A stretch of 64,000 nt of DNA, from NCBI GenBank assembly GCA_002439585.1, contig DJOF01000021.1, positions 159,326 to 223,325 on the forward strand. Reading direction: 5' to 3'. A program made the position numbers and the translations under genes. The stretch comes from Bacteroidales bacterium UBA6445 (lineage in GTDB: Bacteria; Bacteroidota; Bacteroidia; Bacteroidales; UBA932). Below, piece by piece: positions 7,774 to 15,189 of the stretch. The notes beneath the pieces were generated by a model that did not search any database, was not told the origin of the DNA, and was given only the letters and a program-made list of their open reading frames with translations. How positions within the stretch are numbered: the first letter of the stretch is position 1; every line of letters starts with the position of its first letter.

Positions 7774-9028
7774 TCCTACGATATTTTTTGAGAATCGTAT
7801 CTGACACCTTGAGGGCCGTAAGCAGTGCTATTCCGCCACCGCTGCCTTCATACAGTGGATTGCAGCCCCCAAGTACGGAGCCAACCGCATAAAGGTTGCC
7901 TATTGTCTGGCCTCCTTTGGATACCATGAAATTGCTGTCGGTCACGACTCCGTATCCCATGTAGGGCTGTCTTGCAAAGAAATCCCTATCATACCAGTCG
8001 TTCCTGTCGGTTGAATATTTTACGTCCGAGCCGAATACTGGCTCTTCTATACTGTCTTTGCCGGCTACAAGACCATGACCGAAATAGCTTCCTGTGGCAA
8101 GCACATATGACTCGGCTTCTATAGGAATATCAGGAAAGTTACCGGTCGTGACATTGACTATCCGGTCTCCGTCAATCATTGATGATATTACAGAGTCTCC
8201 CATGAGGAATGTGCCCCCGGTAGCCTCGAATGCTCTCTTCAGCTGCATCTGACTTCTTATTCCCGGAACAGATGGAGGAAGTGTCCCGACAAATATGACC
8301 TTGATACCACCAAGACCATCACGGATCTGCTTGAATGCATAATTGTCACTGAGTCCGAATACGGCAGGCAGAATGACTGTGTCATATCCTTGCGACAGCA
8401 CCTTGACCTTGTCTATAAATGTCTTGCGGCATTGCGGCCTGTCCATAAGTTTGGCAATATTGGTTGAGCGCATCTCGCTGGGGCTATGCCTAAGTACCTC
8501 GGTGTCTGAAGTTGCGATAAGTCGCACATTGCATTTTGTCCCGTAGGACGAGAGAAAGGTAGCAATGAAGTCGCTGTTGAAATCCAGGAAATCAGATATG
8601 CCCACAATAAGAACTTTCCCTAATTCCGGCTCAGTATCAGGAAAATACGGAAAATCCTCCAATACGAGCCATGCCGGCTTGAGTGTGCCAGACGCGGTCA
8701 TTGTATATCCGTTCCTTGAACTGTCTCCTATAACTGTGAGGCCACAGTCCCCAAGCAAAGCACGGGCTTCCTCCGCATATGATCTGAAAGCAGATTTCCC
8801 TATCTTGGAGTATGGGTGATCCTTACCAAGACTTTCGAGTGCATCTTCAGGACTTTCGATAGTTTTCCCGTCTGGAAGCCTAGAGATCAGTCCGAAAGCA
8901 CCGGAGAAAAAGTGCATTGCATTTTGTCCTGTGGATACTATGGCGCACCTTTTGCCTGCCTTTTGAAGCCTGATTCCGCATGTAAGTCCGGCAAGGCCTC
9001 CACCTGCTATAACAACGTCATATCTCAT
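7766..9028 (-). CDS. glpB: Anaerobic glycerol-3-phosphate dehydrogenase subunit B
   Basis: GlpB is the FAD/FMN-linked flavoprotein subunit of the anaerobic G3P dehydrogenase. The 420-aa protein begins MRYDVVIAGGGLAGLTCGIRL, a dinucleotide-binding fold (GGGLAG), and ends with NLYAVGSVLGGCNPLYEGSGGGIALLTAL, a typical FAD-site closing motif. I set the start at 9028, where the ATG overlaps the glpA stop as ATGA; the further upstream in-frame start would lie inside glpA and push the Rossmann motif back. Confidence 0.9.
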   Translation of the reverse strand: MRYDVVIAGGGLAGLTCGIRLQKAGKRCAIVSTGQNAMHFFSGAFGLISRLPDGKTIESPEDALESLGKDHPYSKIGKSAFRSYAEEARALLGDCGLTVIGDSSRNGYTMTASGTLKPAWLVLEDFPYFPDTEPELGKVLIVGISDFLDFNSDFIATFLSSYGTKCNVRLIATSDTEVLRHSPSEMRSTNIAKLMDRPQCRKTFIDKVKVLSQGYDTVILPAVFGLSDNYAFKQIRDGLGGIKVIFVGTLPPSVPGIRSQMQLKRAFEATGGTFLMGDSVISSMIDGDRIVNVTTGNFPDIPIEAESYVLATGSYFGHGLVAGKDSIEEPVFGSDVKYSTDRNDWYDRDFFARQPYMGYGVVTDSNFMVSKGGQTIGNLYAVGSVLGGCNPLYEGSGGGIALLTALKVSDTILKKYRRND

Positions 9029-10731
9029 TTCGCTTCCTCCTTGATCCGTCCATTTTCGCATTCGACTTGCATCTCTACTTTGCCGCCCGTATCATTTCTC
9101 CGAATGATACTTTCAGGACGGATATAATTGATACCTAGGCACTCCGAATATATCCATTCCGTAAAATCCGCCTCTCTGAGGCTCTCGTCCCAGGCAACAG
9201 GGTATATACCTTTCCATCTTTCATTCATGAAGTCTGCCAGATCTTTGAAGGTCTGAGTTGCATTGCCTTGAGCCTTGCAAAGAAGCCCGGCAGCGCGGCA
9301 TGCGCAAAGTTCTCCCTGACATGTGCCCATACCTACACGGGTGCGGCGTCGTAGATCCACCAGAGTGTGCACGTCAAGATTCTGTATTGCGTTGTCAACC
9401 TCGCTTTCGGTTACTTCTTCGCATTCGCACACAAGGCTTTGATTAGATTTGGAGGCTGTGTCAATTGACTTAGCCATGGCTCCATTGCGTCCAGCTATGG
9501 CTTTCTGCTGAGTTGTAGGATTCGTCCAGATCTTCCGCGCCACTTTCTGCACATCACCTTCGCCTGAGCCCGGGAGGGGAGTGACAGCAGTCTCGCATTT
9601 GCGGGCAACCGATAGTTTGGAGCATACAAGGTCTGTGGCCTTCTCTGCCATCAATCTGTAAGTCATCAGTTTGCCTCCCGTTATCGTTATGAATCCCGAC
9701 AGGCCGTCCCGTTTCTCATGGTCAAGAAGTACAATTCCACGGCTAATGTTTCTTCCGCTTGGATCGTTTTCCGCAGATACTAACGGTCTGACTCCGGCAT
9801 AGGCACGCAGGATACGTGTCTCCGACAGACATGGAGCGAGCTTCGCTCCTTCAGACAGCAGAAGGCTGACCTCTTCGGGAGTTACATGCATGTCGTCGCA
9901 TTCCTCATAAGATACTCTGGTAGAGGTTGTTCCGATGACAGATACCGTATCCCCAGGCACAAGGATATCGGCATTGGATGGTTTGCGGCATCTGTTGAGT
10001 ACTATCCCGTTGACTCTGTGGGCAAATATAAGGAGCGCTCCTTTGGCCGGGAACATATTGATATTGATACCGGCAAGAGAGGCAATCGAGTGTCCCCATA
10101 TTCCTGCTGCATTCACGATCATGCGTGACCTGTATGTAGCTTTTTCGCCTGTCCTTTTGTTTATGGTCTCGACACCTGTAGCCTTGCCGTTTTCTGTCAG
10201 GATACGCGATACTGCCGTGTATACGAGGACTTTGGCCCCATGAAGCTTGGCGTCTATTATATTTGAGGAGCAGAGCCTGAATGGATCCACAGCTCCATCA
10301 GGAACCCTTACAGCACCGATTATTTCTGGATTGACGGAAGGTTCAAGGCGTTTCGCCTCGACTGGGTCGATGATTTCCGCCTTAATGCCGGCATCAAGAC
10401 AGGCCTTGACAAATGATGCTTGATATCCGAGGTCGTCTTGAGGGAGAGTGATGAAAAATCCGGTTGTATCGTCTACACAATGATTGGCTATCCTCTTGAG
10501 TATCATGTTCTCTCTGATACATTCGGCAGCAGATTCCCTGTCTGTCACTGCATATCTTGCTCCGCTATGCAGTAGGCCGTGATTGCGCCCTGTAGCCCCG
10601 TCTGCGATATCATTGCGTTCGATTAGCAGGACTTTGAGTCCTCTTATTGAGCAGTCTCTTGCCGTGCCGGCACCGGTTATTCCTCCTCCGATGACGATGA
10701 CGTCAAATTCTTTCTCTGTATTGATTGCCAT
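9025..10731 (-). CDS. glpA: Anaerobic glycerol-3-phosphate dehydrogenase subunit A
   Basis: GlpA oxidises sn-glycerol-3-phosphate to dihydroxyacetone phosphate. The 568-aa protein has an N-terminal FAD site (VIVIGGGITGAGTARDCSIRG), the DAO-type oxidase domain with GRNHGLLHSGARY, and a C-terminal BFD-like [2Fe-2S] domain with CECEEVT and GTCQGELCACR. That domain distinguishes GlpA from the aerobic GlpD. It leads the glpABC operon. A minus-strand TAATTTTG box lies at 10758-10765. No glpF or glpK is present in the window. Confidence 0.93.
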   Translation of the reverse strand: MAINTEKEFDVIVIGGGITGAGTARDCSIRGLKVLLIERNDIADGATGRNHGLLHSGARYAVTDRESAAECIRENMILKRIANHCVDDTTGFFITLPQDDLGYQASFVKACLDAGIKAEIIDPVEAKRLEPSVNPEIIGAVRVPDGAVDPFRLCSSNIIDAKLHGAKVLVYTAVSRILTENGKATGVETINKRTGEKATYRSRMIVNAAGIWGHSIASLAGININMFPAKGALLIFAHRVNGIVLNRCRKPSNADILVPGDTVSVIGTTSTRVSYEECDDMHVTPEEVSLLLSEGAKLAPCLSETRILRAYAGVRPLVSAENDPSGRNISRGIVLLDHEKRDGLSGFITITGGKLMTYRLMAEKATDLVCSKLSVARKCETAVTPLPGSGEGDVQKVARKIWTNPTTQQKAIAGRNGAMAKSIDTASKSNQSLVCECEEVTESEVDNAIQNLDVHTLVDLRRRTRVGMGTCQGELCACRAAGLLCKAQGNATQTFKDLADFMNERWKGIYPVAWDESLREADFTEWIYSECLGINYIRPESIIRRNDTGGKVEMQVECENGRIKEEAK

Positions 10732-10742
10732 ATTTGTTGCTC

Positions 10743-10805
10743 TTTCGATACAAAAGACAAAATTAATACTTTATTTTCATATCGAAACAATATAATATCG
10801 ATATT
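10743..10805. promoter_or_regulatory. Operator-like TATCGA repeats at the glpA promoter
   Basis: TTTCGATA (10743-10750) and TATCGAAA (10780-10787) form an inverted pair around the glpA -7 box. A perfect 12-bp palindrome, AATATCGATATT, follows at 10794-10805. Three related half-site arrangements in 63 bp at a promoter suggest a regulator binding region. The regulator is not identifiable here. Confidence 0.5.
10758..10765 (-). promoter_or_regulatory. -7 box of the glpABC operon
   Basis: TAATTTTG on the minus strand, 27 nt before the glpA start codon, lying between the two inverted TATCGAAA-type half sites. Confidence 0.5.
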
Positions 10806-10826
10806 CTTATGGTTTTTACTGCTATC

Positions 10827-10868
10827 GACCTTCTCTTGAGAATGTGTGACCTTCCCTTAAGAATGGCT
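10827..10868. repeat. Two 21-bp tandem repeats in the glpA-queD intergenic region
   Basis: Units 10827-10847 and 10848-10868 both follow GACCTTCyCTTrAGAATGkst. Each contains the near-palindrome TTCyCTTrAGAA. The 21-bp period equals two DNA turns, as expected for a protein binding one face. They lie about 120 bp upstream of the queD -7 box. The rest of this 365-bp gap holds promoters and a repeat-end fragment, and no gene. Confidence 0.5.
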
Positions 10869-10987
10869 GCCACTTTTGAAGTTATTTAACTGTTCTTCTT
10901 TAAGTTCCGTATATATTGAAGGAGTACATTTGTGTGGTCACAGACGAATAGATGGTCGGGGTGATGGTATTTTATCAAAACATCTTC

Positions 10988-10995
10988 TATCTTTG
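10988..10995 (+). promoter_or_regulatory. -7 box upstream of queD
   Basis: TATCTTTG matches TAnnTTTG, about 100 nt before the queD start. The -33 region is weak. I saw no preQ1 riboswitch in the leader. Confidence 0.4.
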
Positions 10996-11096
10996 CCCCG
11001 AGCTGTGAAAATACCAAGACAGTCAATGAGATCTTAGAAGTTGTTTAAATTTATTTCGTTATAGGAAGCTTCAAACAGATATAAAGAGGATAGTAT

Positions 11097-11429
11097 ATGT
11101 ACTATGTAAGCAAAAGATTTGAAGTCAGCGGTGCACATTATGTGACGACTGGCAGAGGAACCAAGTGTGAGGCACTCCACGGCCACAACTGGATAGTCAT
11201 TGTCCATTGCAAGGCAATGACACTCAATGAGGATGGAATGGTAACTGATTTTACTGAGATAAAGCACGGCATAATGTCGCGGATTGACCACCGCAATCTT
11301 AATGATGTTCTTCCTTTCAGCCCTACGGCAGAGAATATAGCCAAGTGGATCTGTGATGAGACTCCCAATTGCTACAAGGTAGAAGTTTGGGAGAGCGAAA
11401 ACAACAAGGCCGTGTACGAGAAAGACTGA
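11097..11429 (+). CDS. queD: 6-carboxytetrahydropterin synthase QueD family
   Basis: QueD converts 7,8-dihydroneopterin triphosphate to 6-carboxytetrahydropterin, the second step to queuosine and other 7-deazapurines. The 110-aa protein shows the zinc ligands H14, H28 and H30 and the catalytic C24 (CEALHGHNW). Also present are the substrate-side motif MVTDFTEIK and the RIDHRNLND box with the Asp-His pair (D64-H65). Length and motifs fit QueD better than mammalian-type PTPS. The other queuosine gene here, queA, is 30 kb away. upp follows after its own promoter. Confidence 0.88.
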   Translation: MYYVSKRFEVSGAHYVTTGRGTKCEALHGHNWIVIVHCKAMTLNEDGMVTDFTEIKHGIMSRIDHRNLNDVLPFSPTAENIAKWICDETPNCYKVEVWESENNKAVYEKD

Positions 11430-11446
11430 CTTTTCGCAAATCTTGC

Positions 11447-11454
11447 TAACTTTG
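11447..11454 (+). promoter_or_regulatory. -7 box of upp
   Basis: TAACTTTG, 14 nt before the upp ATG, which implies a very short leader. Confidence 0.5.
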
Positions 11455-11468
11455 CAAAAACACTTCTT

Positions 11469-12098
11469 ATGGGCAAAATATATGTAATAGACCATCCGAT
11501 GATTCAGCACAAGCTGACGATAATGAGGAAAAAAGAGACAGGATCGAAGGATTTCCGCATCCTTCTTAAAGAGATCTCAGTCCTTATGGGCTACGAGGTG
11601 ACGAGAGATCTTCCGCTTGACGATATTGAGATCGAGACCCCTATCTGTAAAATGATTGCAAAGAAAGTCTCAGGACGTAAGATGGCGATTGTCCCGATAT
11701 TGAGGGCCGGACTCGGTATGGTGGACGGCCTCCTTACTCTTGTTCCGGTCGCAAAGGTAGGTCATATAGGACTTTATAGAGACGAGAAGACTCATACACC
11801 GGTAGTGTATTATTGCAAGCTTCCAGAGGATATAAGCCAGAGACTTGTCATTGTGACAGACCCTATGCTTGCAACAGGAGGCAGTTCGTGTGATGCCCTA
11901 ACCATGCTTAAGGAGAGAGGCTGTACGAATATTCGCCTAATGTGTCTTGTAGCTGCACCTGAAGGCATTGCGAAAGTACAGAAAGAACATCCGGATGTGG
12001 ATATATTCGTAGCCTCGGTGGACGATCATCTCAACAAGGACGCCTATATCGTACCGGGACTTGGGGATGCTGGCGACAGGATTTTCGGCACAAAGTGA
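11469..12098 (+). CDS. upp: Uracil phosphoribosyltransferase
   Basis: Upp makes UMP from uracil and PRPP for pyrimidine salvage. The 209-aa protein has normal length and the family motifs: VPILRAGLGMVDGLL, the PRPP-binding loop VTDPMLATGGSSCDAL, and the C-terminal GDAGDRIFGTK. It is transcribed from its own promoter with a short leader. Its last 55 bp overlap the 3' end of the convergent oxidoreductase gene. Confidence 0.95.
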   Translation: MGKIYVIDHPMIQHKLTIMRKKETGSKDFRILLKEISVLMGYEVTRDLPLDDIEIETPICKMIAKKVSGRKMAIVPILRAGLGMVDGLLTLVPVAKVGHIGLYRDEKTHTPVVYYCKLPEDISQRLVIVTDPMLATGGSSCDALTMLKERGCTNIRLMCLVAAPEGIAKVQKEHPDVDIFVASVDDHLNKDAYIVPGLGDAGDRIFGTK

Positions 12099-13063
12099 CC
12101 GCGAATCTTCTCTAAAAGACTGATTGTTATAAGGGAATTTGCATGTGAATTGACGGCAGATTCCCTTTTTCCTTCATTTATGAGCCTTATGAATTCTTCC
12201 ATTTCCTTGCCGTATTCGTTGATGGAAGGGTCGGCTTCATAGATGACAGATGTATCCTTGCCGCGCTTTTTGAGGATAACGCGGCCGATTGTGTTGATCC
12301 TCTCTATAAGCAGGCTTCCATCTTCTCCCTGTATCTCACTCGGCAGGGAAGAGTCGCTTATCTTGGAATAGATCACGTCAGCCTGCATTCCGGGATAGGA
12401 AAATATTGCGGAGCCCTGTCCGTCAACACCGCTTTCAAGCATTACGGATGAGGAATATACGCTTTGAGGCTCTCCGAAAAGGGCTACCATCGGATAAATC
12501 GTATATACGCCTATGTCCATGGCGGCACCGTTGCCGAGCTCCGAACGGAATGCGTTGAGCACAATTCCTTCCTTATAACTGTCGTATCTTGACGAATATT
12601 GGCAGTATGAGGCGAAATATCTTCTGGGGCGTCCTATCTGCCAGAGATTGTCAGCTATTGCCCTGAATCCGTCAGAGAGCGTTGATTTCATGGCCTCCAT
12701 TAGTACGACTCCGTTATCCCTTGCGACTTTTATCATTTCTTCAGCCTCTGCGCGCGTTACTGATAGAGGTTTCTCGCATAATACATGTTTTCCGTGCACC
12801 ATGCATACTATACTTTGCCTACAGTGGGCGTAGTTTGGAGTTGCGATATACACAGCGTCAATATCGTTTCCGCTGACCATTTCCTCAAGTGAAGTATATA
12901 CATGCGGAATCCCGTATTCAGAGGCAAATGCTTCCCCTCTCTCCTTGGTCCTGGAGAATACGGCAGCAGCCTCGAAGCCAGGGACTCTTGCAGCACCTTT
13001 AATCATTAGCCCTGAGATCTTCCCAGTTCCGGCAATTCCGAATCTGATATTATTTGCTTTCAT
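12044..13063 (-). CDS. Gfo/Idh/MocA family oxidoreductase
   Basis: The 339-aa protein begins MKANNIRFGIAGTGKISGLM, a Rossmann NAD(P) site (GIAGTGKIS). It carries the family signature VLCEKPLSVTRAEAEEM with the conserved EKP lysine, then the C-terminal substrate domain (GAAMDIGVYTIYPMVALFG). It should be a soluble NAD(P)-dependent sugar or cyclitol dehydrogenase; substrate is unknown. I chose the ATG at 13063, because residues encoded upstream are not family-like. The last codons run 55 bp into upp on the other strand, adding a short Pro/Ser tail beyond the usual end. Confidence 0.85.
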   Translation of the reverse strand: MKANNIRFGIAGTGKISGLMIKGAARVPGFEAAAVFSRTKERGEAFASEYGIPHVYTSLEEMVSGNDIDAVYIATPNYAHCRQSIVCMVHGKHVLCEKPLSVTRAEAEEMIKVARDNGVVLMEAMKSTLSDGFRAIADNLWQIGRPRRYFASYCQYSSRYDSYKEGIVLNAFRSELGNGAAMDIGVYTIYPMVALFGEPQSVYSSSVMLESGVDGQGSAIFSYPGMQADVIYSKISDSSLPSEIQGEDGSLLIERINTIGRVILKKRGKDTSVIYEADPSINEYGKEMEEFIRLINEGKRESAVNSHANSLITISLLEKIRGHFVPKILSPASPSPGTI

Positions 13064-13209
13064 TGTAATTATCTTCTGATTCTTGCACTTGGCCTGCGTC
13101 TTGGAAGCTCGTTCCAAAGGACGGGGCAGACGGTGGATTTCTCTGCCTGTTGTCAGTGCAAGTTACTCATTTTTCAGATACTCGAAAACAATCTGTAGTG
13201 AATATAAAA

Positions 13210-13337
13210 TTAGAAGCTGTTTTGAAATGGTTCCCGAATTTTATTATGAGGATTATTCGAGGCAGCCTCTACTTTGGAATAAGGAGTGTACTGGAGGTAC
13301 TGGGTTGATGATAAAGATGAAAATGGCCGGAAAACTC
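13210..13337. repeat. Dispersed structured repeat, copy A (one end lost)
   Basis: This segment is closely similar to 23163-23290: the same TTAGAAGCTGTTTTGAAATG end, the same CCCGAATTTTATTATGAGGAT block, and the same small GTAC/GTAC hairpin (about 13288-13300) followed by TGATGATAAAGATGAAAATGG. The right inverted end found in copy B is missing, so this is a truncated copy. It lies between the oxidoreductase and the DUF349 gene. The rest of the 359-bp gap holds only the DUF349 promoter. Confidence 0.75.
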
Positions 13338-13351
13338 ACCGCATAGCTGTC

Positions 13352-13386
13352 AATACTGGCAATTTCAGAAAACAGTATTATATTTG
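13352..13386 (+). promoter_or_regulatory. DUF349-yidC promoter with overlapping inverted repeat
   Basis: TATATTTG at 13379-13386 fits the -7 consensus, 36 nt before the start codon. AATACTG (13352-13358) and CAGTATT (13373-13379) form an inverted pair spanning the -33 to -7 interval, centres 21 bp apart, as expected of a repressor site. Confidence 0.45.
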
Positions 13387-13422
13387 CATTTCTGTTTAAA
13401 ATTTAGACACTCTTGAATCATT

Positions 13423-15186
13423 ATGAGCGATGAAATGAATCCTGGCATGCAGGAAACTGCGCCAGATGTAGCAGGAAAGGCTTCCGAGGCTCAGGAAGAA
13501 GTACAGCCTCAGGAAGATGTCAAGGATTATTCCAACATGACGTTGGCCGAGCTGTCACAGCTTTTCGAGAAATTCTCAAAGAGCGAAGACCGCATGACTA
13601 AGTCCAAGGAAGCCGAAGCTATCAAAGCAGCTTTCTACAAGCGACTATCCAAAGAGAAGGCGGCAGCTGGACTGGAAGCCAAGGAAGATGTTATCTCCCC
13701 AGAAGAGGAGGAGGTAGCAACGACCGAGACTCCTGATGAAAATACCACTGAGACAGCCAATCCGTTTGTAGCCATAGAGAAAGGATTCAAGGCCGTTTAT
13801 CTCAAATACAAGAAAGAGAGAGCGGAGTACAACAGGAAACTTGATGAGGAGCGGGAGAAGAACCTTGTGCTCAAGCAGGCAGTTATAGCGGATCTCAAGG
13901 CCTTGGTGGAGAAGCAGGAAGACCTTGGTACGGTTTTCCCTGAATTCAAAGAATTACAGGCTCGCTGGAGAGCCATAGGCCAAGTTCCAGTACAGAATTT
14001 CAGGACTCTTAATGATACTTACCAGTTCTATGTCGAGCAGTTCTATGACAAGGTCCAGATCAACAGAGACTTGAGGGATCTCGATTTTAAGAAGAACCTT
14101 GAGGCGAAAGAGGATTTCTGCGCTCAGGCAGAGAAACTGTCCAAAGAAGACAATATAGTTGAAGCTTTCAAAGAACTTCAGAAGCTGCACGAGCAGTGGA
14201 AGGAGTACGGTCCGGTAGCAAAAGAGTTCAGGGAGCAGATATGGGACAGGTTCAAGGCTGCAACTGCCATTATCAACAAGAAATATCAGGAGTTTTTCGA
14301 GAAACAGAAGGCCGTTCAGGCTGAGAATCTTGCAGCCAAGGAGAAGATCTGTGCCCAGATAGAGGAGATTGCTGCCAAGGAGATAAAGTCTACCTCTGAA
14401 TGGAGTGATCTGACAAAGACCATAGAAGACTTCCAGAAAGAGTGGAAAAGCATAGGATATGCGTCGCGAAAAGAAAACCAGAAGGTTTATGACCGTTTCC
14501 ACGCCGCATGTGACAAGTTCTTTGACAGAAAGAGGGTATATTATCAGGAATTGAAGAACAGTCTCAATGCCAACACTGACAAGAAACTGGCTATCATAAA
14601 GGAGGCTGAATCCCTTTCCGGAAGTACAGAATGGAAGAAGACAGCCGACAGACTGATTGCATTGCAGAAAGAGTGGAAGGAGATAGGTGCCGTTCCACGC
14701 AAGAAATCCGATCAGTTGTGGAAGCGTTTCCGTTCTGCTTGCGATACTTTCTTTGCAGAAAGAGACAAGCATGCCAGTAGTTTTGCCGCCAATCTCGAAG
14801 CCAAGAAGGCTCTTATCGCGGAGATCAACGCATTTGATGGCGACAGCAATGATATGGATGCAAAACGGAAGTTTCAGGACAGATGGCGTGCAATAGGTTT
14901 TGTACCAATGTCCGAGAAAGAAGCTGTGACCAAAGCATTCGATGAGGCTATAAAGGAAAAGTTTAGCAATACCCGTGCAGTAAATAAGTCTCCAAAGGAC
15001 AAGCTTATGCAGAGATATCGCAAGCTTCAGCAGGACATAGATACGTATGAGAACAATATAGGCTTTTTTGCAAAGTCAAAGAATTCACAGCAGCTCAAGG
15101 AGCAAATGCAAGAGCGTATAGACGCTTCCAAGAAGCAGCTAAGTCAACTCGAAGAAGAAATCAAGGCATTAAATTCAGCTGAATAG
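13423..15186 (+). CDS. DUF349 domain protein
   Basis: The 587-aa protein has an acidic disordered N-terminus (residues 1-60, Glu/Gln-rich). A long charged helical array follows, made of repeated DUF349 units seen as recurring W-(K/R)-xIG motifs: RWRAIGQVP, QWKEYGPV, EWKSIGYA, EWKEIGAVP and RWRAIGFVP. The C-terminus is coiled coil. It is predicted cytoplasmic and the function is not established. It is 3 nt from yidC and surely co-transcribed. The 272-codon open frame on the opposite strand is an artefact of its Lys/Glu-rich codons. Confidence 0.85.
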   Translation: MSDEMNPGMQETAPDVAGKASEAQEEVQPQEDVKDYSNMTLAELSQLFEKFSKSEDRMTKSKEAEAIKAAFYKRLSKEKAAAGLEAKEDVISPEEEEVATTETPDENTTETANPFVAIEKGFKAVYLKYKKERAEYNRKLDEEREKNLVLKQAVIADLKALVEKQEDLGTVFPEFKELQARWRAIGQVPVQNFRTLNDTYQFYVEQFYDKVQINRDLRDLDFKKNLEAKEDFCAQAEKLSKEDNIVEAFKELQKLHEQWKEYGPVAKEFREQIWDRFKAATAIINKKYQEFFEKQKAVQAENLAAKEKICAQIEEIAAKEIKSTSEWSDLTKTIEDFQKEWKSIGYASRKENQKVYDRFHAACDKFFDRKRVYYQELKNSLNANTDKKLAIIKEAESLSGSTEWKKTADRLIALQKEWKEIGAVPRKKSDQLWKRFRSACDTFFAERDKHASSFAANLEAKKALIAEINAFDGDSNDMDAKRKFQDRWRAIGFVPMSEKEAVTKAFDEAIKEKFSNTRAVNKSPKDKLMQRYRKLQQDIDTYENNIGFFAKSKNSQQLKEQMQERIDASKKQLSQLEEEIKALNSAE

Positions 15187-15189
15187 AAG

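Noticed and set aside
10988..11096. preQ1 riboswitch before queD
   Set aside because: The leader lacks the short preQ1 aptamer pattern (a C-rich loop hairpin followed by an A-rich tail before the start).
13954..14772. A 272-codon open frame on the minus strand inside the DUF349 gene
   Set aside because: It is antisense to a clearly coding Lys/Glu-rich gene, and its Phe/Leu-rich product is what reading that sequence backwards gives. No family motif, start context or promoter.
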